Shown: positions 8,754-18,363, counted from the stretch's first letter. The stretch: 64,000 nt of DNA from Draconibacterium mangrovi_A (GCF_037646455.1 NZ_JBBIXN010000004.1:434001-498000), one strand, 5' to 3'. Notes: generated by a model from the letters alone, not told the origin. Numbers and translations are program-made.

Positions 8754-9179
8754 TTAATCTAAATCTGAAGCTTTTTGAACCTCAACTTGTTCACGTGTCA
8801 GCCCCAATTGTTCAAAAAATTCCATTTCGTTGGCGATGGTCCAGAAGTCAACAATTTTTTCTTCTCTGATGGTGTAACAAAGAGCAAAAGGCACCAGTAC
8901 TTCTTTTGCCGTTGCAGGGATTCCTTCTGTTGGTCCCTCGTGTTTCCCGATAAAATCAACATTCACAAACACTCGGTCACCTTCGGCTATCATATCTTTA
9001 ATTATTACATCGTAACCTGGAAAAGATTTGTTTAACGAAAGAATATGATCGATCAGTTTTTGGTCGTGAATAAACCGTTGAATGGTCTGCGGTAATAATT
9101 CAGGCCGGCGGTTTTTGGCATACAACATTTCCCGGTAATATTTTTTCATGAACTGTTTGTTCTTTTCAGGTAAATTCAT
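8754..9179 (-). CDS. SnoaL/NTF2-like protein (paralogue B)
   Basis: 141-residue intact SnoaL-like protein: MNLPEKNKQFMKKYYREM helix, FPGYDVIIKDMIAEGDRVFV, EGPTEGIPATAKEV and FALCYTIREEKIVDFW strands. It is near-identical in many segments to the frameshifted copy immediately upstream, so the duplication is recent. SnoaL-like proteins act as small hydrolases, isomerases or cyclases on diverse ligands; no specific reaction can be assigned. Confidence 0.8.
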   Translation of the reverse strand: MNLPEKNKQFMKKYYREMLYAKNRRPELLPQTIQRFIHDQKLIDHILSLNKSFPGYDVIIKDMIAEGDRVFVNVDFIGKHEGPTEGIPATAKEVLVPFALCYTIREEKIVDFWTIANEMEFFEQLGLTREQVEVQKASDLD

Positions 9180-9333
9180 GATAGTGGTTTTTATTAAGCA
9201 TTAAACTAATGTTCTATATTACGGTTGTGATTGTTTTAAAGTTGCCAAAACGAATTTTAAAAATACATGTGATGAAACATGATCTTGTAAATACGGGAAA
9301 GAGTTGTTTCGAGAATTATTTACAGAATCAATT

Positions 9334-9758
9334 CTATTCGGTTTCCGATGATTTTTGAACCTCAACTTGCTCCCGTGTCAGTCCTAATTGTTCGAAAAAC
9401 TCCATTTCGTTGGCAATGGCCCAGAAATCAACAATTTTTTCTTCTCTGATTGTGTAACAAAGCGCAAAAGGAACTTTTACCGCTTTTCCGGTAGCCGGAA
9501 TTCCAGCAGTAGTTCCTTTATGTGTTCCAACAAAATCAACACGTATAAATACGCGGTCGCCTTCTGCGATCATATCCTTGATTATTAGTTCGTAGCCGGG
9601 AAAAGACTTGTTAAAGGAAGTTCCGTGATCAATTAACTTTTGGGTTTTACGTACTTATTTATGGTTTCTGCTAACGTTTCAGGCCGGTGATTCTTTGCAT
9701 GCATTATTTCCCGGTAAAATTTTCGCATAAACTGCTTGTTCTTTTCTGGCGTGTTCAT
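9334..9758 (-). pseudogene. SnoaL/NTF2-like paralogue C, single-base frameshift
   Basis: From ATG 9758 the frame reads MNTPEKNKQFMRKFYREIMH and continues to INKYV, matching paralogue B, then meets a stop. The next frame resumes with QKLIDHGTSFNKSFPGYELI and runs to the stop at 9334, again matching B. Total length is 425 bases against 426 for intact paralogue B, so one base is missing, in the AAAA/CCC stretch at about 9643-9650 (plus-strand GGGTTTTAC). The remaining 79-residue reading frame starting at 9573 is only the C-terminal half. A sequencing error in a short homopolymer is the alternative. Confidence 0.8.
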
Positions 9759-9779
9759 AACCGTTGTTTTGCTATAATT

Positions 9780-10679
9780 TTAACTATTGTTAGTATTACG
9801 GTTTTTGTTGTTTTGAAGTTGCCTAATCTCCGAGGGTTTAATTCCGAATTGTTTGTGGAAAGCCCGGGTAAAATGACTTGGGCTGGCAAATCCGGTTTTG
9901 TAAGCCACTTCACTCACTGTCAGGTCTTCCTGGTCAAGAAATTCTTTTGCTTTGTTCAGCCTTACATACCGTATATAATGGGCCGGAGAGAATCCGATTA
10001 TTGGTTTTAATCTCCGGTAGAGTTGTGTGCGGCTCAGTGCCAGGGCTCTTCCTAATTTTACAGTGTCGAATCCTTCTCTGTCAAGATGGGCCAAAATAAA
10101 AGCATTTACTTTTTTCATAAAAATTGCATCTCTCTGACTCATGGATTCAGTTGACTTTTCAAGGTTTTTAATGCTGGTGAAATGACTTTTCAAATGTCGT
10201 AATAAGCCTGTATGAAAGGGAGAATAATAAACATTGCTTTTTGATTCTGGCGCTGACATCATCTCATTTTCAATAGATTCATCACAACTAACTATCGGGA
10301 TCTTAATTTGAAATTCGGTTGAATTATTTTCTGTTTCATTTAAAGTAGTGGTAAGTTTTATTCCTTCCAGAATGTGACTTTGTAAAGCTATCAGACTGGC
10401 ACCGGAGTTTGTTATTTTAACGAATAAAGCTTCTTTCTGATAATAATCTTGTTCCGGTAGATCGAGTTCCACAAAAAAATCCTGGGGTGTGAATGTAATT
10501 ATACGGCAGATTAACCGGGTCAGATCAGGTATTATGATTTCTGGATGATAATAAATTTCAAGGCTTTCGGCAAAAGATGACATTTGAAGTTGAATATTAT
10601 TGGCTTTGGCATAGGGTTGAATGGCTTCAATCAGATTTTTCAGAAGGGGTACCAAATCTATTCTTATAGGATAGATCAT
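9780..10679 (-). CDS. AraC-family regulator with degenerate kinase-ATPase-like N-terminus
   Basis: 299 residues. The C-terminal ~100 residues are a standard AraC DNA-binding domain: FDTVKLGRALALSRTQLYRRL (first helix-turn-helix) and LTVSEVAYKTGFASPSHFTRAFHKQFG (second). The N-terminal part is unusual: LEIYYHPEIIIPDLTRLICRIITFTP followed by ALFVKITNSGASL resembles the N-box region and following strands of a histidine-kinase ATPase domain with its catalytic residues eroded. It looks like a piece of a hybrid two-component regulator, though without receiver or sensor. It lies 21 bases upstream of paralogue C on the same strand and is a likely regulator of the NTF2-like genes. Confidence 0.8.
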   Translation of the reverse strand: MIYPIRIDLVPLLKNLIEAIQPYAKANNIQLQMSSFAESLEIYYHPEIIIPDLTRLICRIITFTPQDFFVELDLPEQDYYQKEALFVKITNSGASLIALQSHILEGIKLTTTLNETENNSTEFQIKIPIVSCDESIENEMMSAPESKSNVYYSPFHTGLLRHLKSHFTSIKNLEKSTESMSQRDAIFMKKVNAFILAHLDREGFDTVKLGRALALSRTQLYRRLKPIIGFSPAHYIRYVRLNKAKEFLDQEDLTVSEVAYKTGFASPSHFTRAFHKQFGIKPSEIRQLQNNKNRNTNNS

Positions 10680-10800
10680 AGCTCGAAAAGCTTAATAAAA
10701 GATCTGATTTATACTAAGTTACAAAAAAATGGGGTGGGAGACAATGTTAGTTGGAGGAAACGAGTTGGTCATTCTATTTTGAAGGACTATATTATAAGTT

Positions 10801-12102
10801 TTAATTCAGTGGTTTCAGAATTGCCCGTTTGTATAGAATCGTTTGTACCAGCCCGCGCATAAACATAAACAAGATCATTCCGAGCCACAGTGCGTGGTTA
10901 CCCAATACCGGATTCAGAAAGTAATACACCGGTGCAAAAGCTGCAAAGGTGGAAATAAGTAAGGTGTTTCGCATCGCTTTCGATGCTGTTGCGCCAATGT
11001 ATATCCCATCCCAGATAAATGAAGCAAAACTGGCTACCGGAACAAGAATCACCCAGGGCAAAAAGGTTTGTGCGCTTTGAAGTACTTCGGTTTGCGAGGT
11101 CAGTAATTTTAAAATAAAGTTGACTCCCGACAAATAAAAGAGTGTGAATGCCGCAGCAAGTCCAAGTCCCCAAATAAAAAGTAACTTGACTACTTTGTGC
11201 AGTTTTGGAATCTTACGCGCTCCAATGTATTTACCAACCAGCGCTTCACCGGCGAAAGCAAATCCATCGATAAAAAACGAAAAGAACATCAGGAACTGAA
11301 TAAGCAGAGAGTTAACGGCGAGAATGGTGTCGTTAATGCTGGCCGATTTTGAAGTGAAAAAGGTAAAAACAAGGATGATACAAAAGGTGCGAATAAAAAT
11401 ATCGGTATTTACCTTAAAAAATTGTACCAGCAATTTAAGGTCTAAAATTGCTTTTCGCGAAATGGACCCGACAAGGTATCTGTATTTTTTATTGAAAAGA
11501 ATTAAAGCGACGCTTAGTCCTACGTATTGCGAAATCGCAGTTCCCAGTGCCACTCCATCCGAATTCATATTCAAAACAAATACAAAAAATACGCTGAGCA
11601 GAATATTGACCACATTTACCAAAATCGCAATGATCATGGGGTAGCGGGCATTTTGCATGCCCAGGAACCATCCGCTGAATACAAACAAACTCAAAGCAGC
11701 CGGTGCTGCCCAAACACGAATGCTGAAGTAATTTCTGGCGAGCGACTCTACATCAGCACTCCCGCCAATAATTTTGAAACTCGCCCAGGCTATGGGTACC
11801 TGCAAGCTAAGTATCAAGGCACTTGCCATGGCTACAACCAGCAGCGCACGGGCAAGTATATTTGCACTTTTAGGATTGTCGTTTTCTCCGTAAGCCTGGG
11901 CCGTAAAGCCAGAAGTGCCCATGCGCAAAAAACTAAATCCCCAGTAAATAAAATTGAAAATTACACCGCCAAGAGCTATGGCACCAATGTAAACTTCCGA
12001 ATCGAGGTGCCCCATCAGCGCCATGTCAACAAGGCCAAGCAGGGGAACAGTTATATTACTGACAATATTGGGTAAGGCTAATTTTAAGATTTTGCGGTTC
12101 AT
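10801..12102 (-). CDS. MATE family efflux transporter (DinF-like)
   Basis: 433 residues and about twelve hydrophobic helices in two six-helix halves, as in MATE exporters. Diagnostic stretches are LALPNIVSNITVPLLGLVDM at the N-terminus, GFSFLRMGTSGFTAQAYG near residue 55 and FFSFFIDGFAFAGEALVGKY near 270. These proteins export cationic drugs or metabolites using Na+ or H+ gradients; the DinF-like subgroup is suggested by the first-helix pattern. Substrate unknown. Divergent from sodB. Confidence 0.9.
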   Translation of the reverse strand: MNRKILKLALPNIVSNITVPLLGLVDMALMGHLDSEVYIGAIALGGVIFNFIYWGFSFLRMGTSGFTAQAYGENDNPKSANILARALLVVAMASALILSLQVPIAWASFKIIGGSADVESLARNYFSIRVWAAPAALSLFVFSGWFLGMQNARYPMIIAILVNVVNILLSVFFVFVLNMNSDGVALGTAISQYVGLSVALILFNKKYRYLVGSISRKAILDLKLLVQFFKVNTDIFIRTFCIILVFTFFTSKSASINDTILAVNSLLIQFLMFFSFFIDGFAFAGEALVGKYIGARKIPKLHKVVKLLFIWGLGLAAAFTLFYLSGVNFILKLLTSQTEVLQSAQTFLPWVILVPVASFASFIWDGIYIGATASKAMRNTLLISTFAAFAPVYYFLNPVLGNHALWLGMILFMFMRGLVQTILYKRAILKPLN

Positions 12103-12120
12103 GAACTACTAATGAAGCCA

Positions 12121-12128
12121 CAAAGGTA
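12121..12128 (-). promoter_or_regulatory. -7 promoter element of the MATE gene
   Basis: Minus strand TACCTTTG, matching TAnnTTTG, 18 bases before the MATE start codon. Confidence 0.5.
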
Positions 12129-12210
12129 AAAGTTTTAAAAAGGTAAGTTCCTATTATTTAGTTATTCTATGAACAATAAAAGATATTGATGTGTTTTATT
12201 AGGCGTAACA

Positions 12211-12242
12211 TTTGGATTAGTTCTAAATAGCGTTTAAATTTG
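12211..12242 (+). promoter_or_regulatory. Promoter of superoxide dismutase gene
   Basis: A complete Bacteroidota promoter: TTTG at 12211-12214, 20 bases, then TAAATTTG at 12235-12242, followed by a 46-base leader to ATG 12289. It is the best -33/-7 match I found in the window, fitting strong expression. Confidence 0.7.
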
Positions 12243-12288
12243 TTATTCAGAAAAAAACATATTTTAATCTTTAAAAACAACTATAATA

Positions 12289-12888
12289 ATGTCATTTGAA
12301 TTAAAACAGTTAGGATATAATTACAACGCTTTAGAACCACAAATCGATGCAAGGACGATGGAAATTCATCACACCAAGCATCACGCAGCATATACTGACA
12401 AGCTTAACGTAGCAGTTGAAGGAACTGAACTTGAAGGAAAGAACTTAGAAGAGTTGCTCGCAGGAGTTTCAGGTTTATCAACTGCAGTAAGAAATAACGG
12501 AGGAGGATTTTTTAACCACAATTTATACTGGGATGTTATTGCTCCGGGTGGTTCAACAACTCCCGAAGGAGTTTTGCTCGATGCAATAAATGACTCTTTC
12601 GAATCATTAGAAAACTTTCAGGAAGCCTTCACCAAGGCAGCTTTGACTCGCTTTGGGTCGGGTTGGGCATGGTTGGTTCTTCAAAATAATAAACTGGTGG
12701 TTTCGTCCACGCCCAATCAGGATAATCCGCTGATGGATGTGGCAGAAGTTAAGGGAACGCCCATTCTGGGAATTGATGTATGGGAACATGCATATTACCT
12801 TAACTACCAAAACAGACGTCCGGATTATGTGAATGCATTCTGGAATCTCATCAACTGGGATGAAGTCGCCAGGCGGTTTAAAGGTTAG
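12289..12888 (+). CDS. sodB: Superoxide dismutase (Fe/Mn)
   Basis: Cytoplasmic enzyme that dismutates superoxide to H2O2 and O2. The 199-residue protein has all four metal ligands: His in IHHTKHHAAY (about 27), His in FFNHNLYW (about 75), and Asp and His in DVWEHAYYLNYQNRRPDY (about 159-163). Both Pfam-type halves are present. Iron, manganese or cambialistic preference cannot be settled from sequence; Bacteroidota homologues are often cambialistic. Own promoter and terminator, so monocistronic. Confidence 0.95.
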   Translation: MSFELKQLGYNYNALEPQIDARTMEIHHTKHHAAYTDKLNVAVEGTELEGKNLEELLAGVSGLSTAVRNNGGGFFNHNLYWDVIAPGGSTTPEGVLLDAINDSFESLENFQEAFTKAALTRFGSGWAWLVLQNNKLVVSSTPNQDNPLMDVAEVKGTPILGIDVWEHAYYLNYQNRRPDYVNAFWNLINWDEVARRFKG

Positions 12889-12905
12889 TTGATTTTTGGT
12901 TTTTT

Positions 12906-12937
12906 CCCCGGAGCAGAGGCTCCGGGGTTTTTATTTT
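12906..12937 (+). terminator. Terminator of sodB
   Basis: CCCCGGAG / CTCCGGGG stem with a short loop, followed by TTTTTATTTT: a textbook intrinsic terminator 17 bases after the stop. Confidence 0.85.
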
Positions 12938-13661
12938 AAAAAAAAGCTACTTTACTTTTCCTCTCCATCCCCGAAAACGATTTATTAAATTCCGATTTTA
13001 TACATTTCAATGTCGATGCCTGAATTCCTTCGGCAAATACACGAATAATTTTTACGAGTATTCCGTCAAGCAGGATATCGCCATGAACGGCGTCGACCAG
13101 GCCACAGTTACCATTGTTTTTTATCCGTTGCATAGTGAGTTCAAACTGCTGGTTGCTAAACTGTGTATCGCAGAAGATATATCCCTTATTATTTTCCAGA
13201 TCATCGAAATAGATGCCGGGTTCGATTTCACGCATTTCAAAAAATTTCTGCACCCTCGAAAGTGACTTTCCTTCGATTTGGATTTTTGGAAAGAATTCCA
13301 TGCCAACCTCTTTTAAACAGTTTTGAAGATAGGCCAGCCGTTCGTAGTTAGGAAAGTGCTTCAGGCGAATCGCCGGATATTGTTTTCCGTTGTACTCGAG
13401 ATAGGCACTGGCAAAACTGATATCGTCTTCCAAACAATCGGAAACCTGATTTACCAAGGAAAGAATTTCTTCCAAATAATAAAACCTGGTTGTGAGAAGG
13501 AAAATGGAGTTCGGCTTCGAAACCTGGGGCACTTGTCCGTAATAATGTGCATACGGATGTGTAGCTTCCAGAACAGTGTTATTGGGTAGTCCAATTTGAT
13601 CCAAAGACATTAATTGCTCCTTTTTGTAGATGGATCCCGAAACTTTAACGATTTTTTTCAT
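12936..13661 (-). CDS. Conserved hypothetical protein
   Basis: 241 residues, no signal peptide or membrane helix, so probably cytoplasmic. I do not recognise the family. The protein is mixed alpha/beta with a long central helix region (FYYLEEILSLVNQVSDCLED) and several aromatic residues in the N-terminal third (ATHPYAHYYGQVP). The C-terminus is basic. Convergent with sodB and ending within the sodB terminator's T-tract. No function proposed. Confidence 0.6.
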   Translation of the reverse strand: MKKIVKVSGSIYKKEQLMSLDQIGLPNNTVLEATHPYAHYYGQVPQVSKPNSIFLLTTRFYYLEEILSLVNQVSDCLEDDISFASAYLEYNGKQYPAIRLKHFPNYERLAYLQNCLKEVGMEFFPKIQIEGKSLSRVQKFFEMREIEPGIYFDDLENNKGYIFCDTQFSNQQFELTMQRIKNNGNCGLVDAVHGDILLDGILVKIIRVFAEGIQASTLKCIKSEFNKSFSGMERKSKVAFF

Positions 13662-13890
13662 GGCGGTTTATTTAACGATATTGATTTTTTAGAAAAACGC
13701 AGTCAATTATGTGTAAGTTACAGAAGATTCGGTAAAAATGAAGACTGCTCTCCATATTTAGAAAGAAATTAAATAGTCGACAAATGTTAAAAACGCCGAC
13801 ATGAGATGAGTTTTGGTTATGTTATATTTAGTAATATTGGTAGTGATAATAAAAATCAATTATTTAAACATTAACCAAATTCATGTTTCA

Positions 13891-15570
13891 ATGAAAAAAA
13901 CTGCTGTAATTATTATTCTTTTATTTGTTTCTGCTTTTTCTTTTGCTCAGAATGAAGCAGAAAAAGGACTCGAGGCCATTACAATGGAATCGATTAAAGG
14001 CCAACTCGGCTTTTTAGCCTCCGATTGGACCGAAGGTCGGGCGGTTGGAACAAAAGGTGCCTATATGGCTGCTGACTACATTGCATCGCTGATGCAACTT
14101 TACGGTGTTGAACCCTTCGGTGATGTGGAATATTCGCGTCCGAGCCGACGTCAGATGATGGCGGGTGCACGACCTGAAGTGTCAAAATCTTATTACCAAA
14201 GTTTTAGTCTGTTGCAATACGAACCTGGCGAAGAACAGAAATTTTCGGTTGTCAGCAGCAGACCCGGCAGTGAGAGTGCCGTTGATTTTGTTTACCAGTC
14301 TGATTTTAGCGTAAATACCGGAACAGTTGGTCAGTCGGCTCAGGCAGGATTGGTTTTCGCCGGATATGCATTTACTGACGAAGACGAAGGTTATGATGAT
14401 CTCGCAAAAATAGATTTGAATGGTAAGATAGCTGTTGTGCTTAGAGGCTATCCCGGTCACCAGGATTCCTCATCGGTAGGATTCGAGAAATTTACACCCG
14501 AAGGACGATGGGCTGTTTATCGCTTGGAACGAGACAAAATGAGTCGCCTGGCAGATGCCGGTGCCATTGCCGTTATTCAAATTATGCCTGGTGTCGATCC
14601 AAGCGGAAGCTGGTCGAAAAACCAGATTTATCCGGTTAAAGGAGCTTATTATGAGGCCGATGAACCATTGAGTTCGTATTATAACACAAGAATGGCGATG
14701 CCGGGAAAAGAACTTGGTGGTAACATACCAACTTTTACAGTAACTCCTCGTGTTGCTAATTCCATTATTTCAGGAACCGATATCGACTTCGAAGCTTTTG
14801 AAAAAGCCGTTGCCGACGACCTGAAGCCACAATCACAGGTTCTAAGTGGAAAATCTGTTGCGTTCAAAACTACCGTTAACTCTGAAATTGTTAAAGCTCG
14901 CAACGTGGTTGGAATGATAGAAGGTGAAAAGAAAGACGAGTTTATTGTTGTTGGTGGTCATTACGATCACCTGGGAAAACATGATGGTTGGATATGGAAC
15001 GGTGCCGATGATAACGCATCGGGAACGGTTGGAGTACTTAGCATTGCCAAAGCATTTAAAGCTACAGGAAAGAAACCCGAACGTTCGATAATTTTTGCTG
15101 CCTGGACAGGTGAAGAGAAAGGATTGTATGGCTCGAGGTATTTTGTGCAGGAAGCCAAAGATAATGACATGAATGTGGTACTGAACCTTAATTATGACAT
15201 GATTGCCAGAGATACCGAACAAGATTCTGCCAAAAATATGGCAAGAATGGTTTACACCGAGGCCAATTATAATATTGAAGAAGCCACCAAAAAATATGTT
15301 GATGAGTATGATATAAACCTCGACCTGACATATAGTCCGTCGGAAAAGCCGGGTGGGGGAAGCGACCATGCGCCATTTGCAGATGCCGATATTCCGGTGT
15401 TTTATTACATGGCAGCCATGCATCCCGATTATCATCAGCCTTCAGATGAGCTGGATAAAGTGAACTGGGATAAAATGCTGAATATCATCAAAATTGGCTT
15501 CCTGAGTACCTGGGAATTCGCCAATTCCGACGATTGGACACGTACCAAAGTAGAACCGGAAGAAGATTAA
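13891..15570 (+). CDS. Exported M28 family zinc peptidase with PA domain
   Basis: 559 residues from ATG 13891; the frame opens earlier at 13813, but MKKTAVIIILLFVSAFSFAQ is a complete signal peptide. A protease-associated domain (about 120-260, with AGLVFAGYAFTDEDEGYDDL) precedes the M28 catalytic domain. Zinc ligands and catalytic residues of the family are visible: GGHYDHLG (His, Asp), DDNASG (bridging Asp), TGEEKGLYGS (catalytic and ligand Glu), DMI (Asp) and SDHAPF (His). Likely a periplasmic or surface aminopeptidase releasing amino acids from peptides. Confidence 0.92.
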   Translation: MKKTAVIIILLFVSAFSFAQNEAEKGLEAITMESIKGQLGFLASDWTEGRAVGTKGAYMAADYIASLMQLYGVEPFGDVEYSRPSRRQMMAGARPEVSKSYYQSFSLLQYEPGEEQKFSVVSSRPGSESAVDFVYQSDFSVNTGTVGQSAQAGLVFAGYAFTDEDEGYDDLAKIDLNGKIAVVLRGYPGHQDSSSVGFEKFTPEGRWAVYRLERDKMSRLADAGAIAVIQIMPGVDPSGSWSKNQIYPVKGAYYEADEPLSSYYNTRMAMPGKELGGNIPTFTVTPRVANSIISGTDIDFEAFEKAVADDLKPQSQVLSGKSVAFKTTVNSEIVKARNVVGMIEGEKKDEFIVVGGHYDHLGKHDGWIWNGADDNASGTVGVLSIAKAFKATGKKPERSIIFAAWTGEEKGLYGSRYFVQEAKDNDMNVVLNLNYDMIARDTEQDSAKNMARMVYTEANYNIEEATKKYVDEYDINLDLTYSPSEKPGGGSDHAPFADADIPVFYYMAAMHPDYHQPSDELDKVNWDKMLNIIKIGFLSTWEFANSDDWTRTKVEPEED

Positions 15571-15596
15571 GCGACACCAATTTAAAGTTTTAAAGG

Positions 15597-15623
15597 CCGG
15601 TGCAAGTTGTACCGGTTTTTTTT
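15597..15623 (+). terminator. Terminator of the M28 peptidase gene
   Basis: CCGGTGCA / TGTACCGG stem (one G-T pair) with a 3-base loop, then eight T. A frame that opens at 15600 for the next gene begins inside it and is therefore not the real start. Confidence 0.8.
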
Positions 15624-15672
15624 GCCCATTTTTCAGGCCATTTTTTTCCTTTCCGTATTGCGTCTGAATTGC

Positions 15673-15680
15673 TATATTTG
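15673..15680 (+). promoter_or_regulatory. -7 promoter element of the Omp85-like gene
   Basis: TATATTTG, exact TAnnTTTG, 24 bases before ATG 15705. Confidence 0.55.
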
Positions 15681-15704
15681 ATAAGTACTAACAAAAACCA
15701 TCTT

Positions 15705-17030
15705 ATGAAAAAGTTACAGCTAGTCTTTGCTTTTCTGTTAACCTTCTCAACCGTATTTGCGCAGGATGATGAAATAATCAAACAGGGCTGGAAATTAAGT
15801 GGTCTGCTACCTGCCATAAGTTTTGATTCGGATCTTGGATTTCAGTATGGTGGGTTGATTGAGTTCAGTGACTATGGAAATGGTAGTCGTTTCCCTACGC
15901 CAGACCATCATTTATATCTGGAGGTTTCAAGGTTTACAAAGGGAAGCGGTATAAACCGTTTTTATTATGATTCTGACAAACTTATTAAAGGCATATTGTT
16001 GTTTGTCGATTTAAGTTACCTGTCGGATATGGCTTACGATTTTTACGGATTCAATGGTTTTGATGCTGTTTATAATGCAGATTGGGTAGACGATTCGCAA
16101 CCGGATGATGTATACAAATCAAGGGTGTTTTATAAATATGACCGTAAAATGTTCCGTTTTAAAACCGATTTTCAGGGGAAGCTCTCGGGAGAACATTTAC
16201 GCTGGTCGACAGGTTTAACGTTGTTCAATTTTAAATTGGCTTCGGTTGATGTGGATAAACTAAATAAAGGAAGGGATGAAGATGATGAAAAATATTTGCC
16301 TGATATTAACGGACTCTACGATAAATATGTTGATTGGGGGATTATTCCTGAAGATGAAGCCAATGGTGGTTTTATTCCTTCGTTAAAAGCAGGTTTGGTT
16401 TACGATACACGCGATTTTAACAAAAGTCCGTCAGAAGGAATCTGGACCGAGATAATTTTGGAAGGTGCTCCCGAATTATTGGGAGCTGAAAGTTCGTTCC
16501 TGAAAATGAGTTTAATACATCGACAATATTTTCCCATTATTCAGAAAAAACTTGTACTGGCCTATCGGTTAAGTTACCAGACTACCCTTTCAGGGCATAC
16601 TCCGTTTTACTATCAGACACAGGTACTGACCTCTGAATTACGGACTGCGATGTCAGAGGGTCTTGGAGGAGGCAGCACGTTAAGAGGGATTTTAAGAAAC
16701 CGTGTGGTTGGTGATGGATATTTTTTGGGGAATCTTGAAGGTCGCTGGAGATTTGCAAATTTCAAAATAGGCAATAATGCTTTTTACACCGGCTTGGTTG
16801 GGTATACTGATTTTGGCAGGGTAACCAATAAAATTAAGGTTAATACTGAAAATGTATCTGAGATAGCAGATTATTTTGAAAATGATGCTGAAAAGCTGCA
16901 TTTTTCATATGGCGCTGGTTTGCGCGTTGCCATGAATGAAACTTTCATATTGAGGGTAGATTACGGTCTTGCCAGTGATTCCCGCGATGGTAAAAGCGGA
17001 ATGTATGTTGGGTTGAATTATTTGTTCTGA
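15705..17030 (+). CDS. Omp85/BamA-type outer membrane beta-barrel protein
   Basis: 441 residues from ATG 15705, opening with a signal peptide (MKKLQLVFAFLLTFSTVFAQ). The rest is alternating hydrophobic/polar strands ending in VGLNYLF, with the terminal aromatic typical of outer-membrane barrels. GGGSTLRGILRNRVVGDGYF (about 345-365) matches the lid-loop region of the Omp85 superfamily with its conserved RG. There are no POTRA domains, so it is a short, barrel-only member rather than BamA itself. A general role in outer-membrane protein or lipid handling is possible; its partner is unknown. Confidence 0.8.
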   Translation: MKKLQLVFAFLLTFSTVFAQDDEIIKQGWKLSGLLPAISFDSDLGFQYGGLIEFSDYGNGSRFPTPDHHLYLEVSRFTKGSGINRFYYDSDKLIKGILLFVDLSYLSDMAYDFYGFNGFDAVYNADWVDDSQPDDVYKSRVFYKYDRKMFRFKTDFQGKLSGEHLRWSTGLTLFNFKLASVDVDKLNKGRDEDDEKYLPDINGLYDKYVDWGIIPEDEANGGFIPSLKAGLVYDTRDFNKSPSEGIWTEIILEGAPELLGAESSFLKMSLIHRQYFPIIQKKLVLAYRLSYQTTLSGHTPFYYQTQVLTSELRTAMSEGLGGGSTLRGILRNRVVGDGYFLGNLEGRWRFANFKIGNNAFYTGLVGYTDFGRVTNKIKVNTENVSEIADYFENDAEKLHFSYGAGLRVAMNETFILRVDYGLASDSRDGKSGMYVGLNYLF

Positions 17031-17080
17031 TTAATAAGACTGGAACACTCAGTAACTTCACTACTTAAATACCTTAAAAA

Positions 17081-18289
17081 ATGAAAAAGATAACTTATTT
17101 AATCGGAGCCATTTTCTTTGTTGGAATTCTATCTGTTTCCTGTATTAATGCCAATAAGAAGTCAGCTTCAGTAAACAACGGAATTTCGCAGGATTCGCTG
17201 GAAGTAGCCTGCGAAAAAGTTCAGGAATATATCGACGGTGGTAAACTGGCCGGAATTTCTGCAATGGTCGTGAAAGACAACGAAACCGTTTTGAAGCAAA
17301 ATTTTGGTCATGCTGATATCGAAAATCAGAAACCGGTTGAGGATAACACTATTTTTCGGATTTATTCAATGACAAAGCCAATAACGGCTGCAGCCCTTAT
17401 GACCTTGTATGATGAAGGTAAATTTCAACTGGACGATGAAGTTTCGAAATACATTCCGGAATTTGAAAATACACAGGTTTATAATCCCGAAACCCGGAAA
17501 CTGGAGCCTCAGATCAATAAAATGACGATCCGACACCTGTTAACACATACTTCAGGATTGACATACGGGTGGGATCAGAATGCTTATGTCGATTCCCTGT
17601 ACAGGGTTACAGAAGCAGCCGGTTGGAATAAACCGCTCGAAGAGATGGTGAAAGTCCTTGCCGAAATCCCCTTAAAACATCAGCCGGGAACGACCTGGGA
17701 ATATAGTGTTTCGATTGATGTTGCCGGTTATATCTGCGAGGTTTTATCGGGAATGTCATTGGACCAGTTCTTTAAAACCCGGATTTTTGATCCGCTGAAA
17801 ATGGAAGACTCCGGTTTTTATGTTCCCGAAGAAAAACACGATCGTTTTGCTGTGCTTTATAATATGGATGAAAACGGCAAGTTAACAGGTGCCGATGATC
17901 CGGACGACAATTTTAAGCGCAAACCGGTCCTGTTTTCAGGTGGCGGTGGGGGAGTTTCAACGATCGACGATTATTCGCGATTTGGACGGATGTTAATCAA
18001 CGGCGGCGAACTGGATGGTGTGAGGATTTTACAGGAATCAACTGTGAATCTAATTATGTCGAACCAGCTACCCGAGAGTGTTGATTATGAAAACGGCGGC
18101 CAGTACGGGCTTGGTGGATCGGTAGATCCTGAAACAGGCAGGTACGGTTGGAGCGGTGCCGCCTCAACGCACTTTGTTGCCGATCCGGAGAATAAAATGG
18201 TGGTCCTGGCTTTAACACAGCTTATGCCATTTGATATCCGTTATGCCCAACAGTTTGTTGAAGATGTTGAAAATGCGGTAATTAAATAG
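17081..18289 (+). CDS. Serine hydrolase, class C beta-lactamase-like lipoprotein
   Basis: 402 residues. A lipobox (LSVSC, Cys 21) follows the signal peptide. The penicillin-binding-protein fold is indicated by SMTKP (S-x-x-K, nucleophile Ser about 98), WEYSVSIDVAGY (Tyr of the second motif; the usual Y-x-N Asn is replaced, as in esterase-type members) and GWSGAASTHF in place of K-T-G. Such proteins are esterases, D-aminopeptidases or peptide hydrolases more often than beta-lactamases. It follows the Omp85-like gene by 50 bases on the same strand and may be co-transcribed. Confidence 0.85.
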   Translation: MKKITYLIGAIFFVGILSVSCINANKKSASVNNGISQDSLEVACEKVQEYIDGGKLAGISAMVVKDNETVLKQNFGHADIENQKPVEDNTIFRIYSMTKPITAAALMTLYDEGKFQLDDEVSKYIPEFENTQVYNPETRKLEPQINKMTIRHLLTHTSGLTYGWDQNAYVDSLYRVTEAAGWNKPLEEMVKVLAEIPLKHQPGTTWEYSVSIDVAGYICEVLSGMSLDQFFKTRIFDPLKMEDSGFYVPEEKHDRFAVLYNMDENGKLTGADDPDDNFKRKPVLFSGGGGGVSTIDDYSRFGRMLINGGELDGVRILQESTVNLIMSNQLPESVDYENGGQYGLGGSVDPETGRYGWSGAASTHFVADPENKMVVLALTQLMPFDIRYAQQFVEDVENAVIK

Positions 18290-18363
18290 TCGAACGCTGT
18301 TTTAATTCATTGCTAAACTTTATTCTATTTTTTAATCCCGACAGGTTAACTGAACTGAAACGC

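Noticed and set aside
17081..18289. Beta-lactamase resistance gene
   Set aside because: Y-x-N and K-T-G motifs are altered in the way seen in esterase-type relatives.
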